DNA of 64,000 nt from Pyropia haitanensis (lineage: Eukaryota > Rhodophyta > Bangiophyceae > Bangiales > Bangiaceae). The translations under genes and the position numbers were made by a program. Of this stretch, positions 11,724 to 22,110 are shown one piece after another. The first letter of the stretch is position 1, and every line of letters starts with the position of its first letter. The notes below the pieces were generated by a model. The model was not told the DNA's origin, made no database searches, and saw only the letters and a program-made list of their open reading frames with translations. The stretch covers positions 1,373,501 to 1,437,500 of the forward strand of contig SDUX01000006.1 in the NCBI GenBank assembly GCA_008729055.1, read 5' to 3'.

Positions 11724-13730
11724 TCAGAGGTGGGGCAGCCCAAAGGGGTCCACCCGCTCGTGGCAGTCATGCAGCGCGTGCGCCACGCTCTGCCGGTCCA
11801 GCCGTGGCCACCGCGGCCACACGGCGCACGAGACGAGCAGCCCCTGCACGCGCTGCAGGTCGAGCAGCTCGACCAGGCGGCCCGACACGACGAGCCGATC
11901 CAGCCGGACCGCCCGGAGCGCCGGGCAGCGACCGGCCAGCCCTGCCACCGCCTGGGTGCACAGGCTCCGCGACCGGAACGGGTCGCGGTCGCCCTCGAGG
12001 GCCAGCGCCACCAGAGAAGGGGACGTCACCGCCTCGGCCACCGCCTCTAGCATCGGAAGAGGTCCGCGGAGGCGCGCCCGCTGCAGGCCCGACGGGCCGA
12101 GCGCCCACGCTCCAAAACCGCCGGAAGGGGCACCGTTCAGGTGGCACCGCAACTGCCTCTCCTCGTCGGGGGAAGGGGCGCGCACCTGGACAGCAAGCTG
12201 GAGCTCAACCAAGGCAGGAAACAGCGCCGGGGCGCCGAGGAGGCGGTCGAGCAGCGGGCCCAGGTCGCGACCGGCCCAGTCGACAAGGCCCAGCATCAGG
12301 AACGAAAGCTGGCCAAAAGACGTGGGAGGAAACGCCATCGTCTCCCACTGCAAACCCCACGCGCTGATGACCCGCATCGACCGCAGGGTGGCCGCGTGGG
12401 CGACGAGGAAGTCCACCACGCTGTTGGCAGAAAAGCCAGGGCCGCCCAAGTCCTGGCCGGTGCACTCAAAAGAGGTCAACCGCCCAGCTGTGGTCCTCAG
12501 CGCCTCGCAAAGTAGGTCCCCAGCCGGCAGTGGGTTGTCAGAAAAACGCCAGTCGGGGCCGCTGGCAGACGGGCACGTCACAGATGTGCCGAGCCGAATG
12601 GCCGTCAGTGCTGGAGCGGCGCGCACTATCGCCGTCACGTCAGGTGGGTGCGTCACCAGCACACCAAGCCTCCGCAGCGCCGGAAAGACGATCCCTCCAG
12701 GATTGTCCCTCGATGGCCGGAGGGCGCCTTGAAAAAAGGTGGCCTGCAGTGGCAGCATGAGGGAGAGCTCTACCAGCGTTGGCGCATGCGCACTCAGGGC
12801 CTTGGACAGGCCGAGACTCACGGGGTCGCCCTCGAGCCCCTCCAGCACGAGGCGCTTGAGACACGGCGCAGAGGCACCGTGGTACAGAGATGCCAGCAGC
12901 CCCGACGGGACCAACTGGCCCCGGTAGGCTAAACCGTTCAGGGACAGACGGCGGAGCCCCTCCGGCAGAAGTGACTCCTCTCGAACTATTTTTGCTATTC
13001 GGCACCAGGGCGGCGCCGCACTCAGTCCCAGAGGTAAGCAGGATGACGCGCTACAGCCAAGGGCGCTGCTGACCGCAACCAGCCGCAAGTGAGGGAAAGA
13101 GCGTAGACACCGGATGGCCGTCAGAGATGGCGCCTCTGGCCCAAGGATAAGCCCCCGAACAGCGGAGAGCCCCGCCCGATGCAGCTCCCGGCAGGTGGAA
13201 AGTACGGGCAGCAGCCGCTCCCACGCCCCCTGCGTAAGCACCGCCGATGGAGTGCGGGGGGGTGTCCAAGACGAGGATCGCAAGCCAGCGAGGCTAGTCA
13301 TTGTTGCAAGGCTCTTGAGCCACTCGATGCACCATTGGTCTCCATGGCTGCCCCCGCTGGACCGGCGAACGTCGCCCAGAAAAGCGGGAACGGGCTCGTC
13401 GTCAGCGCCCGACGCTGGCAGCTCGTCGACCGTCTGCTTCGAATCTGCCACCCGCAAGAGGATGTCCTCTAGCAGAGGGGACGGCAGATCCAGCAGGCCC
13501 ACCGGGCGGGAGCGCTTGCTGGGAAGCAGCGGGTGCTGGTTGGGGATGTAGCGCCGATGATAGCCAGAGTCACCAGCGCCAGGACGACCGCGGCCGGGAC
13601 CGCCGCGGCAGCAACCGCTGCAGTCGGGGCCGCCACAACGAGGACAACTGCGGGCGGGGCCGCCACGAGAGGGACCGCCCTGATCGGAGCCTCGGCAGGA
13701 ACCGGGGGAATCGTAACTACGGGGATACAT
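11724..13730 (-). CDS. F-box/LRR-like protein
   Basis: 668 aa from ATG 13,730 (MYPRSYDSPGSCRG). The start is chosen because the frame's upstream extension begins at a TTG. Residues 1-60 are Gly/Arg/Cys-rich. Then comes VGLLDLPSPLLEDILLRVAD, which has the LPxxLLxxIL pattern of an F-box core. The remainder is a series of irregular leucine-rich repeats such as LRRLSLNGL, LKRLVLEGLEG, LVELSLMLPL and LRAVRLDRLVV, ending FGLPHL. F-box/LRR proteins usually recruit substrates to SCF ubiquitin ligases through Skp1; that role is inferred. Base composition is clearly less GC-extreme than its neighbours. Only about 150 bp separate its stop from the transposon right end. Confidence 0.7.
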   Translation of the reverse strand: MYPRSYDSPGSCRGSDQGGPSRGGPARSCPRCGGPDCSGCCRGGPGRGRPGAGDSGYHRRYIPNQHPLLPSKRSRPVGLLDLPSPLLEDILLRVADSKQTVDELPASGADDEPVPAFLGDVRRSSGGSHGDQWCIEWLKSLATMTSLAGLRSSSWTPPRTPSAVLTQGAWERLLPVLSTCRELHRAGLSAVRGLILGPEAPSLTAIRCLRSFPHLRLVAVSSALGCSASSCLPLGLSAAPPWCRIAKIVREESLLPEGLRRLSLNGLAYRGQLVPSGLLASLYHGASAPCLKRLVLEGLEGDPVSLGLSKALSAHAPTLVELSLMLPLQATFFQGALRPSRDNPGGIVFPALRRLGVLVTHPPDVTAIVRAAPALTAIRLGTSVTCPSASGPDWRFSDNPLPAGDLLCEALRTTAGRLTSFECTGQDLGGPGFSANSVVDFLVAHAATLRSMRVISAWGLQWETMAFPPTSFGQLSFLMLGLVDWAGRDLGPLLDRLLGAPALFPALVELQLAVQVRAPSPDEERQLRCHLNGAPSGGFGAWALGPSGLQRARLRGPLPMLEAVAEAVTSPSLVALALEGDRDPFRSRSLCTQAVAGLAGRCPALRAVRLDRLVVSGRLVELLDLQRVQGLLVSCAVWPRWPRLDRQSVAHALHDCHERVDPFGLPHL

Positions 13731-14148
13731 GCGGGGGGTGGTGGACGGGGAGCAGCACGGGAGAAACGGGTGTTCCGTGGCGCGCGGGTCTCTGCGTGCG
13801 GCTGCGTGCTGCGCGTCCGTTTGCCCGCGACGCGAAGTGCTGCAGCGCTGCGGGTGCAAACCACACCGCGCCAAAATCCGGTCGCCCAGATCGAATAGGG
13901 GTTTCCCCGCGGTCGCACTCCTATATCGGGACCTGCAGTACCACAGAACGACTGCAACTCTACGTACGAATTACTGACGCGGTGAAGGGAGGGAGTGTGC
14001 TCCTGAAAAGGGTGGCCCCGTTGATCCCCTAGTTTCGGAGCGTCGCGAAAACGCCACGGTTTTGTCGGTCCCTCCCCCGCGCCCCGTCGGTCGGGCGGCA
14101 GACCTCGTCTCGGTGTCGCCGCGGTCGCGCCGCCGCTGCCCTCGTGCC

Positions 14149-15078
14149 ATGCCGGCGCCACGCCGCCGGCCGCGCAAGCGCGCGCGCGGCGCCTCCGCGG
14201 GGGAGGCGGCGCCGCGGCCAACGTCCCAGCCGGCGGCGGCAGCGGCGGCGGCGACGGTGGGCACGGCGCCCGCCTCCCCGCCGCACTCGTCTCCCGCCCC
14301 GGCTGCCGCCTCCTCCTCCTCCTCGTCTTTGTCTTCGTCGTCTTTGTCTTTGTCTTCTTCTTCGTCGTCGTCATCGTCCTCATCGTCGTCCTCGTCGTCG
14401 TCTACCACCAGCACCGACGCGGAGGACGCGGCGCGCCTCGCGGCGGCCGCGTCCATTACGGCCGCGCCGCCGCCGCGGCCACGACGGCCACGCGACGCGG
14501 CTGCCACGGCTGCGGCGGTACGAGCAGCGGCGGGCGTCGCGTGGGAAGCGGCTATGGCGGCGGCCGTGGGGGACGCCGGGGAGGGGAAGGGCGCGGGGGG
14601 GGAGCGCGTAGCGGCTGTCGCCGCCAACGGCGGTGTCGGCGACCGCCACGCCCAGTCTAGCCGCGGCGCGGGCGGGCGGTCACCGCCGTCGTCGTCGCCG
14701 CCGCCGCCGCCACCACCGTTGGGGGCGTCGGTGGGGGCGTCGGCAGCCCCGCCGCTGCCGCGGCGGCGCGAGTGGGAGGCGTGCCTCCCGCGCGGCGGCC
14801 TCCGCCTGTACGCCGACAGCCCCGCGACGGTGACGGCCGCCACGGTGCGGCGGCAGACGGCGGGAGCGGCGGCGGCGGCGGCCGCGGCGGCGGCGGCCGC
14901 GGCCGGGCGGGGGGGGCGTCGCGGCCGTGGCCGCGTGCCCGGCCGGCGGCTGGGGAGCGGCGGTGGCGGCGGTGGTGGCTCGTCCTCCTCCTCGTCGAGT
15001 GGGGAAGAGGAGCGGCGACTGGCGTCGGTGGCGGTGTCGGGGGGGCGCATCCTCGCGCGGCGTGGGTGTGCGTGGTGA
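14149..15078 (+). CDS. Low-complexity basic protein, unrecognised
   Basis: 309 aa from ATG 14,149 in a good context (GTGCCATGC). It opens with a basic nuclear-localisation-like stretch (PRRRPRKRARG). An Ala/Pro region, a run of about 30 Ser (about 14,308-14,400), an Ala-rich helix-like region and a short ordered-looking patch, REWEACLPRGGLRLYADSP (about 14,767-14,825), follow. It ends with poly-Ala, RGRG and a Ser/Glu cluster. No family recognised. The antisense strand is also open across this interval and would give an acidic Asp/Glu-rich protein, so the strand is not certain. Confidence 0.45.
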   Translation: MPAPRRRPRKRARGASAGEAAPRPTSQPAAAAAAATVGTAPASPPHSSPAPAAASSSSSSLSSSSLSLSSSSSSSSSSSSSSSSSTTSTDAEDAARLAAAASITAAPPPRPRRPRDAAATAAAVRAAAGVAWEAAMAAAVGDAGEGKGAGGERVAAVAANGGVGDRHAQSSRGAGGRSPPSSSPPPPPPPLGASVGASAAPPLPRRREWEACLPRGGLRLYADSPATVTAATVRRQTAGAAAAAAAAAAAAAGRGGRRGRGRVPGRRLGSGGGGGGGSSSSSSSGEEERRLASVAVSGGRILARRGCAW

Positions 15079-15775
15079 CGGGGCGGGTCGTCGAGAGGGG
15101 GGGGTGGGGGGGGGGGGGCGGCAGGGGCAAGCCTGGGAGAACGGGACGGCTGGTCGTCCGTGGCGGCGGGCGTCGGCGGCGGCGGGGGGGGTTGGGGGGC
15201 GCTGGCGGTTGGGGAGTGCCGCACGGGCGCGGACCGCGTCGCGGCCGGCTGGCGCGGGCTGTGGGGGCGACCAGCAGCCCGGGGGGTTGCTCCCGTGTCA
15301 CGGCATGGACGTGGGGGGGGGACGGGGGTATCGGCGTCGCGAGGAAGAGCAGGGAGGGTTGGGGGGGGGGGGGACCGCCACTATTGCCGCTGCGCTACCG
15401 CGGTGGCCACCACCGCCAGTTGCGGCCGGCGCGTGTCGTCCCCTCCACGACCCCCCCCTTGCTCCTCTGCGCGCACCGTCCCTCGCCGCAGACTCTCACG
15501 GGCCCGCCGGCCAGGCACACACCTCACGGGACAGGTTGCGAAAAAAAAAAAAAAATGGGGGGGCGCGCCGCCACGCGGGGGCGCGCCCGCGCGGCCCGCT
15601 GCGCCGCGCCCGTCGTGACCGTCGCGCCGCCCGCACCGGCCGCACCCGCCCGCCGGTGCGCACCCCGTCCGTTCCGCCCGGTCATACGCCTCGAGTCCAC
15701 CGGGGACGACCACTCCGGTCCGGCACCCCGCCACCCCCCAAAACTGCTGCACCCCCCCCGCCCCCCCCCTCGCGC

Positions 15776-17137
15776 TCACAAGCGACGGTGCTTGGGCGGC
15801 CGGTCCGCCGCCTCCTCTGCCGCCGCCGCCGCGCGCGCTGCCTCCCGCGCCGCCTGGCGCGCGCGGCTGGCTTCGGCCGCCTCGGCTCGCCGGGCGGCCG
15901 TCTCGGCCTGCCGCACTTTCCGCTGCGCCTCGGTCAGGTACTGGTCCTTGAGCTGATACTTGGCCACGTTGGTCCCCCGCTTGACATAGTCGACCAGCCC
16001 CGACACGGCGGCCTTGACGCGCACGAGCGGCAGGTCGAGCTCGTCCGCCAGCTCCGCCATGGACCAGTACTCTTGGCGCTCAAACGCGGCAAACGTGCCC
16101 GTCCGCGCGCGCGCCTTCCACGCGCCCGTCGGCTCGTCGCCGACTGTCCGGCGGTTCACCTCGGCGCGGCGCTTGCGGTCCTCCCGGGCGGCGGCGGTCT
16201 CGCCCAGCGAGACGGGGCGGAGGGCGACAACGTCCGCCGCGCGGCGGACGCCCTCGTCCATCGTCAGCGCCGTGCGGCTGCGCGCGGCGGCCGCCGCGAC
16301 ACGCGCGCGCGCGAGCGTCTCGTGGCGGGAGCCCTGCGCGGGCTTGACCACCGCCGTGATCCGCACGGTGCCGGCCACCGCGCAGTCGCCGGTGGGGTGC
16401 AGCGGCGAGGGGGGGGTCAGCACCATCGACGCGCCGTGCGCGTTGGCGTGCAGCGACAGGTCGTACACGTCGAGGGCGGTCGACGCGGCCGTGACGGCCG
16501 CGTCGGTGGCGGAGACCGCCACCAGGTCGTCTGGGGGGGGGGCCGGGGGGGGCTGGCCCGCCGCCGCGGCCGCCTTGCCCGCCGCCGCCGCCCCCGACGG
16601 GGCCCCACCGGCGGCGGCGGCGGCGGCGGCACCGGCGGGCCCGGCCGGCCCGGCCCCGCCCGGCGGGCGCCCCCCCCCCGACGCGACCGCGGGCTTTACG
16701 TCGAGCGCGAGCGTCGCCGAGTACCGCTCCTCCCGCACCACCCCCGTGTACCCGGTGTAGCCGTCTCCGTGCGACGCGGCCGCCGCGGCCGCCACGTCGA
16801 GCGGCAAATGTAGGCGACCGACGGGCATGCGGCGGGCGGCGGCCGCGGCCGCGGCCGCGCCAGCCGCACCCGCGGCCGCCTTCCCGCCCGCCCCCCCCCC
16901 GTCAGCAGCAGCCTGTGTCGCTAGCGCAGTCAGCTGGGCGTGTAGCGGCTCGGGGATGCGGAGGAGGTAGATGTCCCGGCCGGCAGTGGCCGTGTCGACG
17001 ACGCCAACGACGCGGGGGTCCACCTCGACGGCGGGCTCCAGCTCCTCATCGTCCGCGTCGCGTCGACGGAACGGGCCGCCGCCGCCCCTGCCGCGGCCGC
17101 GGCCGCGGCCGCCGCCGCGGCGGCCGCCACGGTTCAT
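15776..17137 (-). CDS. GTF2F2: Transcription initiation factor IIF subunit beta (RAP30)
   Basis: 453 aa from ATG 17,137 (MNRGGRRGGGRGRGRG). After an RGG-rich start and an acidic patch, GRDIYLLRIPEPLHAQ corresponds to the N-terminal dimerisation strands of RAP30 (VWLVKVPKYL in animals). The C-terminal winged helix is clear: GTFAAFERQEYWSMAELADE followed by LPLVRVKAAVSGLVDYVKRG and KYQLKDQYL, matching the family pattern LFxAFEKHQYYxIKDL and WELKPEYR. Ala/Pro/Gly inserts (about 16,540-16,680 and 16,830-16,910) and a basic coiled C-terminus (EAARAAAAAEEAADRPPKHRRL region) make it longer than the usual 250-300 aa. With TFIIF alpha it escorts RNA polymerase II to promoters (family knowledge). Confidence 0.88.
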   Translation of the reverse strand: MNRGGRRGGGRGRGRGRGGGGPFRRRDADDEELEPAVEVDPRVVGVVDTATAGRDIYLLRIPEPLHAQLTALATQAAADGGGAGGKAAAGAAGAAAAAAAARRMPVGRLHLPLDVAAAAAASHGDGYTGYTGVVREERYSATLALDVKPAVASGGGRPPGGAGPAGPAGAAAAAAAGGAPSGAAAAGKAAAAAGQPPPAPPPDDLVAVSATDAAVTAASTALDVYDLSLHANAHGASMVLTPPSPLHPTGDCAVAGTVRITAVVKPAQGSRHETLARARVAAAAARSRTALTMDEGVRRAADVVALRPVSLGETAAAREDRKRRAEVNRRTVGDEPTGAWKARARTGTFAAFERQEYWSMAELADELDLPLVRVKAAVSGLVDYVKRGTNVAKYQLKDQYLTEAQRKVRQAETAARRAEAAEASRARQAAREAARAAAAAEEAADRPPKHRRL

Positions 17138-19869
17138 GCCGGAAGAAACGGCGGGGGGGGTTGGGCAGGTGACGGGGTGGCGGAGGGACAGGTGCGGATG
17201 CACGCGGTGGAGAGTCGCACGCGGAGGCGCACGCCACGTCGACGAGCCTACGCGTTTGTCGGTGGGCGGGAACGCCTGGAGTGGATTTGGCACCAACCCG
17301 AGACAGAAAGTGTACTTGTATCTTGTCTCTTTGCTGGTTTTGCGCTCTGTAGTTCAACAGCCGACTCAAAGAGGAAATTAGTGAGATTAGTAGTTTCTCG
17401 TAGAAGTCAATCTGCCTCACACGGATTGATCGCGTTCCGAGTGGACCACGACTGATGCGGCTCGTGAGGGGAGGAATATACGTCAGGGCCGTGCATGGAC
17501 AAGCGCCGCCTACGTGTCCAGCAGCACGCCGCGGGCCGCGTCCCGTTTCCCGCCGTGCCGCGCTCCATTCCCGAGAGAAACTGTCCGCCTGGCCAGTGTC
17601 GGCGGTGCGTATCGTGCGCCACAAGCGTCCGTCTCCGCGGCAGACCTGCTCGGCAGCACGGCCGCGCAGGCCCGCAGCAGGGGCAAAAGACGTTTTGGGC
17701 GACCCCCGCTGAACAGAGTGTCAGCGTCGACCCACCGGTGGGAGGCCTCGCCGACACACTTTCTGTGCGCCGCTTCGCCATGACGGGTTGTGTGTCCAAA
17801 CCGGGTTTCCAGGACCGCCTCGAGGGTGCCTGCGGGATGACACGCGGTGGCGGTGGGTTGGCATCGGCTGCGGACCTTTCTTCTCTTTTCCTCTGTTCCG
17901 CCGCGCCCACCCCCCACTTGAATGGTGCCGCACGCCGCCAACGGTTCTGCCGACGGGCACGCTGGTGGTCCTCCCTTTTTTCATCCATGGCTGTGGCAGC
18001 GTGTCCATGCGCTTTGGCGCGCCCAGCGGGGGGTGCCCACCCCCGGGGTGGGTGCGCGCACGGAGCGATCGCGGGAGCGCGGCGGGCAGGGCCCAGTGCA
18101 GCACGCCCGCCCTACGAGGCGCCGCCGAGCGCACCGCGGCGGCATTGCCCGTCGCGCACACCGTCGCACGCGCCGCGCAAACAAAGCAGCCACACAAGAA
18201 AAACACAAATCCGCAAAGGAACGTCGTCCAACCGATCGCGGCAAAGGGGGGGGGGTGGTGGATGGGACGCCCGTGGTGTGGGACGCGCGCCCGACCAGGC
18301 GGTGGGGGGGGTTGGGGGGGGGGGGGGGGGGGAGGAGGAGTGGAACGGCCGGTGGGCGCCGCTGCCGGCCGCCGCCGCCGGCCGGCTCGCGCGTGGGGCG
18401 CCCCACCTCCCGCGCCGCGCACCTGTCGCTGGGGACGGAACGCCACGTGGTGGCCCCCCCACCCCCCCCCCCCCCCCCCCCTTCCACCGCGGCGGCGGCG
18501 CACCACGGCCGCCGCGGCGGTGCGGCCCGCCGCGGCGGCCGGCGGCGGGTGCGCGCGGCGGCGACGCGGTCGGCGGCGGCGGCGGGCGGGCGGGCGGGCG
18601 GGCGGGCGGGCGGGCGGGCGGGCCCACCCGGCGCCGCGCGCGCGCGCGGCGGCGGCGGCGGCGGCGGCGGCCGCCGCGGCGGCGGCGCGCCGTGTGGGTG
18701 GCCGCCGCCGCGGCCGCGGTGGCGGCCGCCGCGGCCGCCCGCCGTGGCGGCGGAGGGAGGGGGGGGGGGGGGGGGGGGGGGGGGTGCGACCGGTGTGGCG
18801 GGCGTGCCCACGTGGGCGGAACGGGTCTGGTGGGCATCCGCGGGGGGGGGGGGGGGTGGGGAGGGGGGGGGGGGGGGTGCCGGGGGGGGGGGGGGGGTGC
18901 CGCCTGCGTTGGGGGGGGGGTGGGGAGGTCGCCACGGGCGGTGGGGGGGAGGGGGGTGGGGCGGCCGGCCGGCCGGCCGGCTGGCTGGCGGTGGACGCTG
19001 GCCGCGGGGGGGGGGGGGGGGGGTGCGTGCCACGCGTGCCGCACGGGTCGCCCCGCGCCGACGCGGCGGCGGGCGTCTGGTCCGCGGGTGCGCGGCGCGG
19101 CCAAGCGGGCGGGGCTGCCGGCGGCGGCGGGGGGAGGGGGGGGGGGCACACCGACTGTGGCCGTAACGGCCGCCGCGGCGGCCGCCGCGCGGCACCCGTC
19201 GCGGCGGCGGCGGCGGCGGCGGCGGTGGTGGTGGTGGTGGTGGGGGTGGTGGTGGGGGTGGTGGCGGTGGCGGTGGCGGTGGCGGCGGCGGCGCGGCCGC
19301 CGCGCGTGGCCCGTGGTGGCACGAGGCGGCGTGGCGGCTGGCTGGCGGCGACTCGCTCTGTGGCGGCCCACGGTGGTGGGGGTGGTGGTGGTGGCGGCCG
19401 CCGCGGTGGTGGCGGCGGCGGCGGGGGTGGGGGTGGGGGTGGGGGTGCCGGTGGGCGCCGCGGCGGGGGTGTCCGCCCGCGCCGGGGGGGGACCGCCGTG
19501 GCCGGCCGTGTGGGCGGCCGGCCGCGGCGGCCGCGACCCGCTGCTGGCGGCACCCGGTGGATGGCGGCGGTGGGGGTGGCGGTGGGGGTGGGGGTGGGGG
19601 TGGGGGTGGGGGTGGGGGGGGGGGTGGCGGCTGCGGTTGGGGGTGGACGATGCAGGGGGGGAGGCGGGGGGGATGGGGGAGGGGGGGGAATGGGGGGGGG
19701 GGGGGAGCGCCCCGCCGATGCGTGGCGGGGGGGGGGGGGGGGGCACCTGCGGATGGTGTGGGCGGCGGGGATGCCCACCCGCCTCGTGCTGTGTCCGACG
19801 GCGGCCGCTCGTGGGGGGAGGGCGCCCCGCCGGCCGCCGCTGCCGTCTGCTGGTGGGGGGGGGGGGTGG
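17138..19869. other. Intergenic, increasingly low-complexity G-rich DNA
   Basis: 17,290-17,450 is a relatively AT-rich stretch directly upstream of the TFIIF beta gene and is the most likely promoter region. 17,450-18,240 has normal composition but no frame with recognisable content on either strand. From 18,240 on the sequence is GC simple repeats: poly-G blocks (18,306-18,340, 18,755-18,785, 18,841-18,900), GGT/GGC triplets and GGGGGT repeats (19,420-19,625). No gene is supported here. Confidence 0.5.
18583..18622 (+). repeat. (GGGC)n microsatellite, about ten units
   Basis: About 40 bp of uninterrupted GGGC units; every four units form a potential G-quadruplex. A complementary array of similar length lies at 32,424-32,462. 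Confidence 0.85.
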
Positions 19870-19875
19870 TATAAA
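19870..19875 (+). promoter_or_regulatory. TATA box of the Cys-rich secreted protein gene
   Basis: TATAAA inside GGTGGTATAAAGGGCGCC, 323-328 bp upstream of the ATG at 20,198. The stretch between is pyrimidine-rich with no in-frame obstruction and would form a C/T-rich 5' UTR. Confidence 0.6.
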
Positions 19876-20197
19876 GGGCGCCGCGGCGGCGGCGTCGAGT
19901 TCCCCGCTGTTGCCGGCATCAAGCGTCAGTGCCCCCACCCGGACCCATCCCCCCCTCCCCCCCCCCCCCCAACCTCCAAGCACCACCCCCTCCGCTCCGC
20001 TTTCCCCGCCCTCTGTCCCACCGCCGTTTCCGCGCCACGCGCATCCCCCTCCCTCCCTCTTTCACCGCTTCCTGTCACCGCACCCGCCCCACCACCGTCC
20101 ACTCTCATTTCATCCACCGGTCTCCTCCCCTTCCCCTCCCCCCCCCACCCCCCCCCCCTTCACCCCCCCCCCTCCCTTCCGCCCAACTCCTTTTACC

Positions 20198-20701
20198 ATG
20201 GGCTTCCTTTGCACCACCGCGTTTGCCGCGCTCGCCGTCGCCGCGGCGGTGGCGGCGCTCGCCGCCCCCGCCGCCGCGTCCATGGCCGCGTGCGCGTGCA
20301 TCGACGCCAACACGGCGGGCACCGCCGCGTGCGGGGCGTGCCCCACCTCGTGGGACGCGTGCCAAGACGCGTGCTGTGAGGCGTGCCCCGGCGCGGACGC
20401 GCTGTGTGGGTCGGCGGTGGTCAAGGTCGTCTGCCCGTGGGCGGACCGCGTCGCGGTTGCCGCCGCGCCCGCCGCCGCCGCGGCGCGGCAGTACTACCGG
20501 CCGTACGAGACGGTGCTGCCGACGCCGTCGCCAACGGGCGAGCCGACCGCCGTGCCGACCGTCGCGCCCACCCAGCCGCCGGTGGATGCGTACTACCTGT
20601 CGGGCGCGCCGCGTACGCGGCCGCCGGTGCCGACGTTTGCGCCGCGGCCGACGCCGACGCGCGTGCCGACGTACGCGCCCGTTGACACGTATGGCTACTA
20701 G
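20198..20701 (+). CDS. Secreted Cys-rich protein with Pro/Thr-rich tail
   Basis: 167 aa from ATG 20,198 (ACCATGG context). Residues 1-27 (GFLCTTAFAALAVAAAVAAL...) are a classic signal peptide ending near APAAAS. A compact domain of about 50 residues has ten or so Cys (ACACIDANTAGTAACGACP, DACQDACCEACPGADALCGS), implying a disulfide-knotted fold. The tail (about residues 105-167) repeats PTxxPT and PTPxPT units with Tyr (YYRPYE, DAYYLSGAPR, TYAPVDTYGY), which suggests O-glycosylation and an extracellular matrix or cell-wall role. No named family recognised. A TATA box sits about 325 bp upstream. Confidence 0.8.
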   Translation: MGFLCTTAFAALAVAAAVAALAAPAAASMAACACIDANTAGTAACGACPTSWDACQDACCEACPGADALCGSAVVKVVCPWADRVAVAAAPAAAAARQYYRPYETVLPTPSPTGEPTAVPTVAPTQPPVDAYYLSGAPRTRPPVPTFAPRPTPTRVPTYAPVDTYGY

Positions 20702-21148
20702 GCGGGCGGGCGGGGTGACCAGGCGGGTCTGCCGACGGCCGCCCGGTCTGTACGAGGGACGCAGGGCGGACGCGGCGGGTTGGACTCGCCGCGGAGGGCG
20801 CCCCGTCGGGGGCGCACCGCGGTAGTGTTTGGATGACCCTGGAAGCGGACAGCAACCATGGGAGCGAGTGTGCGCGGCGGGCCGGGGCGGCCGCCGCCGG
20901 GGCGGCCGCCCGGCGGAGCGCACGGGGAGGGGTGAGGGCGGGGTCCGTGTCTTGGCCATGAGGCGGGGTGGTCGATGCGAGGAGCCAACGGGCGGGTGGT
21001 GGCGTAAGTGGGCGCGGCTGGCGGGTGTGCCAGCCCGCCGCCCAGTGTAGTAGTAGCGGCCGTCGCGCCGCCCTTTGCCGACGCGGCGGGGTGGCCGATT
21101 GTATATTCGTGACGGGGGTCCCCCGCGGCGGGGCCCCCTTCGGTTCTT

Positions 21149-21994
21149 CTACCCTGGTTGGTCCCGCGTTGCCGGGTGCAACGTCCGAGCAAGGGCGCCA
21201 GCCCAGACAGTGCAAGCGGCGGCCTCGGGTGGCGTGCCTGCGCGCAAGTGTGGCCATTTCCCTCCCCCGAGCCGACCCACCCCGCGTTTGCTCTGCGCAG
21301 CATGGCGGCCACGCAACGCGGAACCAGCCGCGGATGTCAGCCTGCACGCGCCAAGGACCGTCGGGGGTCGGAGCGGTGCCGTCAAGAGGGTGCCGTGCAC
21401 CCCGTCCATTGTCGGAAGTGGCACCAGCTGGCGCACGGGGGTGGCTCGTCCCCACCGTAGCAACAGAGACACCGCTACTTCCGTCTTGTAGAGCGCACAG
21501 CGGATGAGGACTCGCTCTTCGTATTCTACAGCACTCGTCATGAGCGTGGCTGCGGATGCGTCGGCGCAGCCCGCGGAGAACCCGGCCAGACAAAGCTGCA
21601 GGATTGCACTCGCAGCGTCACTGGCCGGAACCGCCGCAACCACGCCCCCTCCCCCCCTCCCCATCCCTATCGCCAACACGCAACGCCACAGAGCACGAAG
21701 GAGGCTCGGGGGGCTCTTGGAAACAGGCGGCGCTGCCGGTGGCGGGGACAACGCTCCCCACCCCGCCCTCCGGCGCATCCGACTCGCACCCGGCCGCGGG
21801 GGGCACCACCGCGGTCGACAGGCGAGAAGGCGGGGTCGCGGCGGCGGCCGCCGCTGCCTCCCCTGCCACCGCAGCGGTGAAGCACAGGGCGGCCGTCGGC
21901 ACGGGCGCCGCGACCAGCAGCTACTGGGAGTTCCCCCCGCCACAGCCGCCACCGACGGGGTGGCCACCGCAGGCTGCAGGTGGCGGCGGAACAT
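21149..21994 (-). CDS. Hypothetical protein, probably frame-broken
   Basis: A tentative gene from ATG 21,994 (MFRRHLQPAVATPSVAAVAGG). Protein-like sequence moves between frames: PTAALCFTAAVAGEAAAAAA (about 21,845-21,905), FQEPPEPPSCSVALRVGDRD (about 21,665-21,725), then ASDAASAILQLCLAGFSAGC and EYEERVLIRCALYKTEVAVS (about 21,470-21,640). The last two switch near a short C-run at 21,645-21,660. No domain recognised. It could be one gene with homopolymer errors or a spliced gene; the boundaries are weak. Confidence 0.3.
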   Translation of the reverse strand: MFRRHLQPAVATPSVAAVAGGTPSSCWSRRPCRRPPCASPLRWQGRQRRPPPRPRLLACRPRWCPPRPGASRMRRRAGWGALSPPPAAPPVSKSPPSLLRALWRCVLAIGMGRGGGGVVAAVPASDAASAILQLCLAGFSAGCADASAATLMTSAVEYEERVLIRCALYKTEVAVSLLLRWGRATPVRQLVPLPTMDGVHGTLLTAPLRPPTVLGACRLTSAAGSALRGRHAAQSKRGVGRLGGGKWPHLRAGTPPEAAACTVWAGALARTLHPATRDQPG

Positions 21995-22110
21995 AAGAGC
22001 AGGCAGGGGGAGGAAGGTATCGCTGGAGGCAGCACAAGTACCCGTCGCTACGGCGCCGACGGCCGTGTCCGAGCGCACCAACCCCCCCCTCCCCCCGTAC
22101 CCCCCGCTCC

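Noticed and set aside
13971..15224. Minus-strand acidic Asp/Glu-rich frame opposite 14,149-15,078.
   Set aside because: Possible, but the plus strand has a better ATG context and the only ordered-looking patch; kept as an alternative in that entry.
17407..17988. Minus-strand Cys/Arg-rich frame and its plus-strand shadows upstream of TFIIF beta.
   Set aside because: Competing frames on both strands look equally plausible and none shows a domain or good start.
18240..19860. CRISPR-like or satellite array.
   Set aside because: Only simple GC microsatellites; no spaced direct repeats.
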